Assembly (NCBI GenBank): GCA_030602675.1 | Contig: JAUVZH010000001.1 | Location: forward strand, 1 to 25,762 | From: Candidatus Heimdallarchaeota archaeon | GTDB lineage: Archaea > Asgardarchaeota > Heimdallarchaeia > JABLTI01 | Length of the DNA stretch: 25,762 bases | Direction of reading: 5' to 3' | Part shown: piece by piece, positions 16,090-22,254 of the stretch | Layout: each line of letters opens with the position of its first letter | Position numbering within the stretch: position 1 is the stretch's first letter | Notes under the pieces: model-generated | Database searches by the model: none | Told to the model about the DNA's origin: nothing | The model's input: only the letters and a program-made list of their open reading frames with translations | Position numbers and translations under genes: made by a program

Positions 16090-17112
16090 TTAAATTACAT
16101 CGAAATCAACCATCATTTTGTAAGCTCGTTTGAAAATTTTCGTTGCATCTTTTGGTGATGTATGATTTGGATCCTCTACTTTAGGGGATTTAGACAGAAC
16201 GAATAAATGCAAATCATCCTCTTCTACTAAATGTTGAATTTTCACTATTCTATCTGCATAAGCAATTTCTTTTTTCAGTGGTTTCCAATCACTTGGTTTT
16301 ATTACACGTAAAAAGCAAACCATAGATGGAAATAAGGATCCCATTCTTTCATTCATAAGAATCTGAATTGATAGGGAATCAAATGATTTGGGTGGTTCAT
16401 CAAAATCAATCATAAATCTCACATTATATGGTAACATAATCTCATCTTTCAAGTCTGGATCAATTATTTGCTGTAATTCAATTGCAGGTGTAGTTGTGAA
16501 TTCTAACTCATCTAATTCTTCATGTTTTGTAAATTGATAGAAAAATAATATCTTTCTTAAGATCTCTGGTTCCCAATATTCAATTCTGATAACAAACCAA
16601 AGTGGTACTAATAAAATATAAATGTCAAGTAGAAACAATATAGTTGAAAAATAAAGGCGACCGGAGAGAGCAATGCTGAGGATATAAATTAAGGTAACAC
16701 CAAAAAGTGTACCTGCAAATGTCCATCTCCCTTTAGGTTTTGTTAGATCAAAAAATGCAGCATATTTCTTTTGGTTTTTCTTACGCTTATTTATTAGATT
16801 GAAATAATCTGATAGTTGCTTCATAGTTGTATCTGTCCATATTCCTTTTTCTTCTGACAGTTTAGGTTTTTCAGTTATTTTTAACTGCATTGGGAAAAGC
16901 AAAAGTAGAGCTACTATTATGAGAACTAATCCTAATATAAACGAAACATATGACACTGTTGTTGTTTCAAAAGGGAATATTCCATTTATTGGTAAAAGGA
17001 GTTGAAAGAGCAAACCTAGAACTCCAAATACGATTCCAATTGCTAATCTTGGTATTACTGGAAAATTTTTGAATAAAAAGAAATCATCCTTTGAAACAGT
17101 AAAAGCTACCAA
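16090..17112 (-). CDS. Membrane protein, four TM segments and large cytoplasmic domain
   Basis: I do not recognise this protein (about 340 aa). Hydrophobic segments lie at about residues 27-46, 58-80, 134-153 and 157-177 (counting from the upstream GTG). A basic stretch between the second and third (NKRKKNQKKYAAFFD) is likely cytoplasmic. Residues about 180-344 form a soluble domain rich in strands and acidic residues, ending DATKIFKRAYKMMVDFDVI. The open frame starts with two GTG codons at 17124, but these form part of a GGTG motif (17122-17119). TTG 17112, six bases later, fits the local start pattern. The smaller membrane protein gene lies upstream on the same strand and DUF167 downstream. 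Confidence 0.7.
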   Translation of the reverse strand: MVAFTVSKDDFFLFKNFPVIPRLAIGIVFGVLGLLFQLLLPINGIFPFETTTVSYVSFILGLVLIIVALLLLFPMQLKITEKPKLSEEKGIWTDTTMKQLSDYFNLINKRKKNQKKYAAFFDLTKPKGRWTFAGTLFGVTLIYILSIALSGRLYFSTILFLLDIYILLVPLWFVIRIEYWEPEILRKILFFYQFTKHEELDELEFTTTPAIELQQIIDPDLKDEIMLPYNVRFMIDFDEPPKSFDSLSIQILMNERMGSLFPSMVCFLRVIKPSDWKPLKKEIAYADRIVKIQHLVEEDDLHLFVLSKSPKVEDPNHTSPKDATKIFKRAYKMMVDFDVI

Positions 17113-17177
17113 TAATGTCACCACTTACACATATCTTGTAACTAATCATTGCAATTTAATATTTGTTAGGTTTACTT

Positions 17178-17585
17178 TCAATAATCACTTTTAGGTTGTT
17201 CTTCGATATTTTTCATTGGAGGATATAAAAATATTTTAGTTGTAAAACTTATAGTCCATAAAAGAATGGCTAACCCAACTAAAAGTGAGATAAACCATAG
17301 TTCTATGTTAGTAAAATAATAGATTAAACCTGAAACAATACTTGCTGTGATTACTAATGTTAAAATCTCAATTACTTTGATTTGAATAATGAAGGTCGAA
17401 AACCAACCAAAAACTAACCAGATTGCAAAAACTCCGAACATTGCGTAAATATTTATTTTTAAAAGCGACCAGCCAAGACCAGCAGTTATACTTCCTTCAA
17501 GTAAACCTAATCCGAAAGCCTTCGTAAATGATTTTAATTTTTCTTGAAATTGCTTCTTCTTATCGAAGGAGTTTTTGTCATTCAT
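17178..17585 (-). CDS. Small membrane protein, probably four TM segments
   Basis: A 135-aa hydrophobic protein of unknown function. After a basic, lysine-rich N-terminus (MNDKNSFDKKKQFQEKLKSF, cytoplasmic) come about four hydrophobic segments (near residues 24-43, 47-68, 73-91 and 94-115), and a short charged tail. ATG 17585 has no ribosome site. TTTTTAAA on the minus strand, about 24 bases upstream, could be a TATA box giving a leaderless mRNA. The larger membrane protein gene follows about 55 bases downstream, so the two are probably co-expressed. It is divergent from the Rad50-like ATPase gene. Confidence 0.65.
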   Translation of the reverse strand: MNDKNSFDKKKQFQEKLKSFTKAFGLGLLEGSITAGLGWSLLKINIYAMFGVFAIWLVFGWFSTFIIQIKVIEILTLVITASIVSGLIYYFTNIELWFISLLVGLAILLWTISFTTKIFLYPPMKNIEEQPKSDY

Positions 17586-17718
17586 TGTAAGAAATAGAAG
17601 TACTTACGTTTAAAAAGAGTTAGGAAGAAAGCCAGCTTCTATTTTTTTAAAAAATTAAACATAAACACATTTTTAATAGGAAAAAACTAAAAACATCAAA
17701 GGTAGAATTATAGAATTG

Positions 17719-17737
17719 AATAATGTAAAACATTATT
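17719..17737. promoter_or_regulatory. Palindromic operator upstream of the Rad50-like ATPase gene
   Basis: AATAATGT-AAA-ACATTATT is a perfect 8-bp inverted repeat with a 3-base centre, 40 bases before ATG 17777. Its right arm runs into ATTATTTAAAC, a plausible TATA box. The core TAATGTAAAACATTA differs by one central base from the palindrome at the DNA ligase promoter (13211-13225). Confidence 0.6.
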
Positions 17738-17776
17738 TAAACTATTAATCATTTAATAAAAAAATTGGTGGGGAAA

Positions 17777-19660
17777 ATGCTACCTGTTTTGAAATCTTTA
17801 GAATTCTCAAAAATCCTTCCATTGAGTGAAAAATCAATTGAAAGAATTGCATTTCGTGAAGGCATAAACAAATTCCTAGCTGAAAATGGTGCAGGAAAAA
17901 CTACTCTTACAGATCTCATTGAGCATTCACTTGTTAGAGATGCTCATGCTTTTGCTTGGAATGTTTTTTCCAAAAAGAGAGCGGATAAAACAGCATATGT
18001 TAAAGCTGAGTGGGTCTTTGGTAAAGAAGATAATTCTATAACACATGAGCTAACTGATGCAGGTGCTCGTACTAGGGTAACTTCATCTAAATTTTCAAAT
18101 AAAGCTCACACACGTGATATGTATTCAGACTTTTTGTATTCAAGAACAAATTTGACACTTGAGCAAATTCAGAAATTATTCCAAGGTGTTTATTACAAAA
18201 GAGAAAATGATTTGAATTTACTAGGTACTTCAGGTGAAGAAAATCTAATGGATTTCTTCGAACTTCTAAATAAAGTTGTTAGAATGGAAACACCCACTAC
18301 AATAAAATTAAGAAATCAAATTGGAGAAATTAAAAGACAAATCGATTTAAGGAAAAACAGTAAAAGAAAGATTGAAGTTCAGATTGAAAAGATGGAGATT
18401 ATTTTTGCTAGCACAGATACTTCTGCTGATGCGTTAGATAGTATAGGTGCTAGGAAGGGAGAACTAGAAAGAAACAATTCCAAATTAAGAGATGAAATCG
18501 AGAAATCAAGATTAATTTTACTTAAACTAGAAGAAGAAGATCAAAAGGTTCTGGATGAACTAGATAAAGATCAAGAAAGTCTCCTTGAAGTTCGATTAAA
18601 ACAAGATGGGATTAAATCAAAAAGATACTCCCTAAAATCTAACTTAGATAGTCTCGAGAGAGAGCTTGATGGTTATAATAAATTAGGAAAGATAAACTAT
18701 TTTGATATTAAGAATGATTGGGAGAAAAAACAAAACTGTGAACTATGTGGTACTGGAGTGCTTGATCATTGGAATGAAAGAATTGCAGATGGATGTCCTG
18801 TCTGTGGTACTAATTGGAAGGCAATTCCAAAAGGCATAAAGGAGTCAATTTCAAAAGATCAAGTTAAACCTGAAAATAATGCAAGAGATATACAAAAGGA
18901 AATTGATAATATTTCACATGAATTACGAGCATTAAATGAAGATCTAGAAAAATATGAAAAAGAGGAAAAGAAAATCACAGAAAATCTGAAAGATTTGAGA
19001 GATAAACTAGCTACTAACAATTCTAGAAGAAGAGAAATGCAAGCACAAAATGAAGAATTCAATCAAAAAATTCAGCGAATAGGTGTGGAAATAGGTAGCT
19101 TGACAACTCAAGAGAAAATGGTTAATCAAGATGAAAGTATTGGATTGCTAAAAGTAAACCTAGAAAAAATAAATTCTGAATTGGAAAACTATAAAGCTCA
19201 GTTGGAAAGACTTGAAAAACAATTACCTGAACAAAAGGAACTACAAAAAATTCTAAACAACTTCACAAGGTCTACCAAAGAAATTTTCGGATATAGTATG
19301 TTAGCAGATACAGATACTAGAGTGATAACTATTACAAAAGATGACTCTAACAGAGATTTTGCTGCTATGTCTTGGTCTGAGAAATACTTTATTGATGTTG
19401 TTTTCAGATTGGCAATTTTCAACTTTTTAATAGAAACCGGGATTATGAATAAAGGTCTAATGATACTTGACTCACCAGAAGCTGCTTTAGATCCTTTCCG
19501 TTTGGAATTGCTTGCAAACTTAATTAACAATCATAAAGAGAAAATTAACTTCATCATTGCTACAAGAGTTGCCAAGTTTTTTGATCAATTAGAAGGCAAT
19601 CCATTAGAAATAAGAAAACAAACACAAACAAGCTTATTTGATTTCATAAATGTAAGTTAA
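17777..19660 (+). CDS. Rad50/SMC-like coiled-coil ATPase with mid-coil zinc module
   Basis: A 627-aa ABC-type ATPase with split head domains and long coiled coils (about residues 170-310 and 360-500). Walker A is AENGAGKTT (K41). The signature motif is MSWSEK (from residue 531) instead of LSGGE. Walker B is LMILDSPEAALDP (D565), with serine at the usual catalytic glutamate position and E568 three residues later. The H-loop region (FIIATRVAKFF) lacks histidine. At the coil apex are two CxxC pairs, C321-C324 and C340-C343, spaced like an internal zinc ribbon; Rad50's hook has a single CxxC. It is shorter than Rad50 (about 900 aa). No Mre11 gene is adjacent. GGTGGGG precedes ATG 17777; TTG 17765 is upstream of it. 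A role in DNA repair or chromosome upkeep is inferred from architecture and the shared operator. Confidence 0.82.
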   Translation: MLPVLKSLEFSKILPLSEKSIERIAFREGINKFLAENGAGKTTLTDLIEHSLVRDAHAFAWNVFSKKRADKTAYVKAEWVFGKEDNSITHELTDAGARTRVTSSKFSNKAHTRDMYSDFLYSRTNLTLEQIQKLFQGVYYKRENDLNLLGTSGEENLMDFFELLNKVVRMETPTTIKLRNQIGEIKRQIDLRKNSKRKIEVQIEKMEIIFASTDTSADALDSIGARKGELERNNSKLRDEIEKSRLILLKLEEEDQKVLDELDKDQESLLEVRLKQDGIKSKRYSLKSNLDSLERELDGYNKLGKINYFDIKNDWEKKQNCELCGTGVLDHWNERIADGCPVCGTNWKAIPKGIKESISKDQVKPENNARDIQKEIDNISHELRALNEDLEKYEKEEKKITENLKDLRDKLATNNSRRREMQAQNEEFNQKIQRIGVEIGSLTTQEKMVNQDESIGLLKVNLEKINSELENYKAQLERLEKQLPEQKELQKILNNFTRSTKEIFGYSMLADTDTRVITITKDDSNRDFAAMSWSEKYFIDVVFRLAIFNFLIETGIMNKGLMILDSPEAALDPFRLELLANLINNHKEKINFIIATRVAKFFDQLEGNPLEIRKQTQTSLFDFINVS

Positions 19661-19692
19661 TTCTAGGTATCAATCAAATGGATGCATGTTAA

Positions 19693-21042
19693 ATGGTCAA
19701 TTGGTTAATTGAAGAAAAGAAGATTTATCGGCAAAAACATAAGAAATCATTAGAGCTTTGGAAAAAAGCTCAAAAGCAATTCCCCGCAGGAGTTTCTCAT
19801 AATATTAGAGATTTTCATATGACACCATTTGAACTAAGTCCACCTTTTATTGCTTCTGCAAAAGGATCTAAGCTCTTTGATGTAGATGGTAATACCTATA
19901 TTGATTATTGGATTACCCACGGAGCAGCCATACTAGGACATGCTCATGAAGCAATACTGAAAGCAATTGTAGAACAATTGCCAAAGGGAAATCATTGGGG
20001 CATGGTAAATGAACAGTCTTTAGATTTAGCACAGAAGATTATTGATGCAACACCAGGTATTGAAAAACTCAAGTTTTGTACAACTGGAACAGAGGCTACC
20101 ATGTATGCTTCTAGATTAGCGAGAGCTTTTACAAAGAAGAAAAAGATTGTTAAGGTTCGAGGTGGTTGGCATGGTGGCAATGATACTCTATTCTACTATG
20201 TTAAAGAAGTAGAGGGAGGCATGGAATCAAAAGGATTGAAATCACAACAAGAAGCAGGAATTCTAAGTTTTGATTATAATGACATTGAAGGGTTTAACCA
20301 GTTACTCGAAGAAAACAAAAATGAGATAGCAGCAGTTGTAATGGAACCTGTTTTGGGGGCAGGAGGTGCCATACCACCTATCAAAGGATTTTTGGAAACT
20401 ATAAGAGAAGAAACAACAAAAAATGACATTCTTCTAATATATGATGAAATTATAACAGGATTTCGATTGGATTATCATTCTGCTCAAGGGCTTTTTAATG
20501 TTATTCCTGATTTAACAACAATGGGTAAGATTGTTGGAGGTGGAACACCAATTGGAATAATTGGTGGTCGCGATGATATACTTGAACAAGCTAATTTGCA
20601 GAAGGATGGAGAAGTTTGGATTGGTGGTGGTACCTTCTCTGCTAATCCTGTTAGTATGGTTGCTGGGAAAGCTACACTTGATACTCTTGAGAAGAACAAA
20701 GATGAATTTTACAAACGCTTGAACGATAATGGATTAAAGATTAGAGAACGAATTGATGAAATTTTGAATAAATATGATGCTTCTGCTTTCGTTACTGGAG
20801 TAGGTTCAATGATTTGTATACATTGGTTCAAAGAGAGAATAACTGAGCTCAAAACTAGTTCAGAAGTAAAACTAAATCAAGATTCTGAAAAGGTAAACAG
20901 ATTCCAATTACTGATGTTAAATCGTAGTATCTTAACTCGAAGTGGTTTTGGTTATCTATGTACAGAACACTCCAAGGAAGATATAGAAATAGCTATGATG
21001 AAGTTAGAAGAGACTGTAAAAATCATTACCCAAAACAGTTAA
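19693..21042 (+). CDS. Class III aminotransferase, glutamate-1-semialdehyde aminomutase-like
   Basis: A PLP-dependent class III aminotransferase of 449 aa. The N-terminus FPAGVSHNIRDF and the SGTEAT-like CTTGTEATMYASRLARAFT resemble HemL. The PLP-binding aspartate is D251 in LLIYDEIITGFR and the Schiff-base lysine is K279 in TTMGKIVGGGTPIG. GGTFSANPVSMVAG matches the family. HemL makes 5-aminolevulinate for tetrapyrroles, but no other heme gene is in the window and many HemL-like proteins act on other amino or keto substrates, so I give no symbol. ATG 19693 lies 32 bases after the ATPase stop, preceded by a weak GGATG element, so co-transcription is possible. Confidence 0.88.
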   Translation: MVNWLIEEKKIYRQKHKKSLELWKKAQKQFPAGVSHNIRDFHMTPFELSPPFIASAKGSKLFDVDGNTYIDYWITHGAAILGHAHEAILKAIVEQLPKGNHWGMVNEQSLDLAQKIIDATPGIEKLKFCTTGTEATMYASRLARAFTKKKKIVKVRGGWHGGNDTLFYYVKEVEGGMESKGLKSQQEAGILSFDYNDIEGFNQLLEENKNEIAAVVMEPVLGAGGAIPPIKGFLETIREETTKNDILLIYDEIITGFRLDYHSAQGLFNVIPDLTTMGKIVGGGTPIGIIGGRDDILEQANLQKDGEVWIGGGTFSANPVSMVAGKATLDTLEKNKDEFYKRLNDNGLKIRERIDEILNKYDASAFVTGVGSMICIHWFKERITELKTSSEVKLNQDSEKVNRFQLLMLNRSILTRSGFGYLCTEHSKEDIEIAMMKLEETVKIITQNS

Positions 21043-21103
21043 AATGTCGTTATAATGCCAATACTTTAAAAACAAATATTTAGTCAAAATTAACAGAATA
21101 TAG

Positions 21104-21112
21104 GATTATATG
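21104..21112 (+). promoter_or_regulatory. TATA box of the RNA polymerase subunit H gene
   Basis: GATTATATG is centred about 26 bases before ATG 21134. That spacing would start RNA at or next to the start codon, and only a weak GTGTG stands before the ATG, so a leaderless or very short-leader mRNA is likely. Confidence 0.4.
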
Positions 21113-21133
21113 TTGTAAGAGAAGTGTGTTACA

Positions 21134-21724
21134 ATGAGCACTGACGAAGAAATAAAAACCAACAATCTTTTGAAAGGAATAAAATCTATTCTGAAACGAA
21201 GGGATTTTGTAGTAGTAAAAGAAGATCGCTTTGAAGATTATATCGATTTAATTTGTGAGAGCGAAAAAGACAAAACAGATGAAATGTATGCAAGAATATC
21301 CTTAGAAGAGAAAGTAGGTGTATCGGTACTTCGAGAATATTTCAAAAGCCTGGAAGTAAGAGAAGAAGAAAAAGGAAAAGATAATGTAAAGGGTTTACTT
21401 GTAGCATCTAATCGATTTACACATTACGCAAGAAGAGAAGCTAAGGAAAAGAACATTTGGATTATTACTAGCAAAGATCCTCGATTTGACATATTTACAC
21501 ACAATCTCGTACCAGAACATATTATTTGTCCTGAAGAAGAACTTAAGGAATTGCTTGAGAAATATAGTATTAAGAGAAAGCATTTACCTAAGATACTTAT
21601 AAGCGACCCAGCAGTCAAAGCTATTGGTGCAAAACCCGGGCAAGTTGTGAAGATATTTCGAGAAAGTAATATTGCTGGAAAAACAATTGCTTATAGATTA
21701 GTTGTAAGAAAAGCTACAAATTAG
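21134..21724 (+). CDS. rpoH: RNA polymerase subunit H / Rpb5 with N-terminal jaw-like domain
   Basis: Subunit H (eukaryotic Rpb5) of RNA polymerase. Residues about 123-192 are the conserved assembly domain: HNLVPEH, LEKYSIKRKHLPKI, SDPAVKAIGAKPGQVVKI and AGKTIAYRLV. Typical archaeal RpoH consists of little else (about 75-90 aa). Here residues 1-120 form an additional domain, as in eukaryotic Rpb5 (about 210 aa). It contains RRDFVVVKEDRFEDYIDLI, KVGVSVLREYFKSLE and KGLLVASNRFTHYARREAKEKNIWIIT, a pattern resembling Mrr-type restriction-endonuclease folds. The catalytic lysine position appears lost, so cleavage is not expected. It is not next to rpoB, the usual archaeal place. The aminotransferase gene precedes it and ferredoxin follows. 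Confidence 0.9.
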   Translation: MSTDEEIKTNNLLKGIKSILKRRDFVVVKEDRFEDYIDLICESEKDKTDEMYARISLEEKVGVSVLREYFKSLEVREEEKGKDNVKGLLVASNRFTHYARREAKEKNIWIITSKDPRFDIFTHNLVPEHIICPEEELKELLEKYSIKRKHLPKILISDPAVKAIGAKPGQVVKIFRESNIAGKTIAYRLVVRKATN

Positions 21725-21765
21725 GTTTTTAAGGTTCATTTACAACGCTTTTTTAACAATTCATA
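21725..21765 (+). terminator. T-rich termination region after rpoH
   Basis: Two T-runs (GTTTTTTAAGG at the stop codon and GCTTTTTTAAC around 21750) follow rpoH, consistent with archaeal oligo-T termination. No stable hairpin is evident. Confidence 0.35.
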
Positions 21766-21879
21766 AATTAATAAAAAAACATTTAAAGACAAGCATTTCG
21801 AAGTAGAAACTTGATAGTGTTACATTGACTTTAGAAAACTAATGTAATATATCCATGAAGTAATAAAGAGGATTAAGAT

Positions 21880-22059
21880 ATGCCAACAAAAATCGATTTA
21901 GCTAAATGTTCAAAATGTGGAACTTGTATCGAGGTTTGTCCTGAAGAAGTTTATGACGAAGCTGATGATGGCGCTCCCATCAATGCTAGACCAGGTGACT
22001 GCACTGATTGTGGTATCTGTGTCGAAGAATGCCCAGAAGAATGCATTGAATTAGTGTAA
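21880..22059 (+). CDS. Ferredoxin, 2[4Fe-4S]
   Basis: A 59-aa low-potential electron carrier, too short for common ORF cut-offs. It has two complete cluster motifs: C10-x2-C13-x2-C16-x3-C20-P (CSKCGTCIEVCP) and C41-x2-C44-x2-C47-x3-C51-P (CTDCGICVEECP), plus an extra C55. It is acidic and cytoplasmic, with the usual clostridial-type length. GAGG lies about 8 bases before ATG 21880. It likely serves oxidoreductases of fermentative amino-acid or carbon metabolism. No partner oxidoreductase is adjacent. It is followed by a T-run and a complex inverted-repeat region shared with the convergent pilin gene. Confidence 0.93.
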   Translation: MPTKIDLAKCSKCGTCIEVCPEEVYDEADDGAPINARPGDCTDCGICVEECPEECIELV

Positions 22060-22078
22060 ATTTTTTTACAAATTCTTC

Positions 22079-22167
22079 ATTTTCTTATTTTTAAATTCTT
22101 TTTTATATTTTTCTTGTTTAATTTAAACTTTAATGAAAACAAGAAAAAAAGAAAATAATAAGAAAAT
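22079..22167. terminator. Long imperfect inverted repeat after the ferredoxin gene
   Basis: The left arm (22079-22119) begins ATTTTCTTATT and ends TTTTTCTTGTTT. The right arm (22137-22167) begins AAACAAGAAAAA and ends AATAAGAAAAT. Both outer and inner segments are exact reverse complements, so an A/U-only long stem can form. Its position between convergent genes suggests a bidirectional terminator. Confidence 0.5.
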
Positions 22168-22245
22168 CCCTAACAATCCCAAAAAAAAGAGATTATGAAT
22201 TTTCTTTGGGAGAGACATTATTCATGTTTGGGATTATTAAGGATT
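22165..22245. repeat. 19-bp inverted repeat with an alternative inner hairpin
   Basis: AATCCCTAACAATCCCAAA (22165-22183) pairs with TTTGGGATTATTAAGGATT (22227-22245) at 17 of 19 positions. The TCCCAAAAAAAA inside the left arm (22177-22188) can instead pair with TTTTCTTTGGGA (22200-22211) at 11 of 12 positions. The two foldings exclude each other. It lies just past the 3' end of the pilin gene. A related TCCCAAAA/TTTTGGGA hairpin stands before the M3 peptidase gene. Confidence 0.55.
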
Positions 22246-22254
22246 GACATCTAA

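Noticed and set aside
17777..19660. Calling the ATPase rad50
   Set aside because: It is much shorter than Rad50, lacks the LSGGE signature and the catalytic glutamate position, has two CxxC pairs and no neighbouring mre11.
21134..21493. N-terminal domain of RpoH as an active Mrr-type nuclease
   Set aside because: The position aligned with the catalytic Q/ExK lysine reads Ala-Arg-Ile; the nearby Glu-Glu-Lys lies too late, next to VGV.
21826..21848. TTACATT ... AATGTAA inverted repeat before the ferredoxin gene as a third copy of the ligase/ATPase operator
   Set aside because: The half-sites are in the opposite order and 14 bases apart, so it does not match TAATGT-N3-ACATTA; it may be a weak hairpin.
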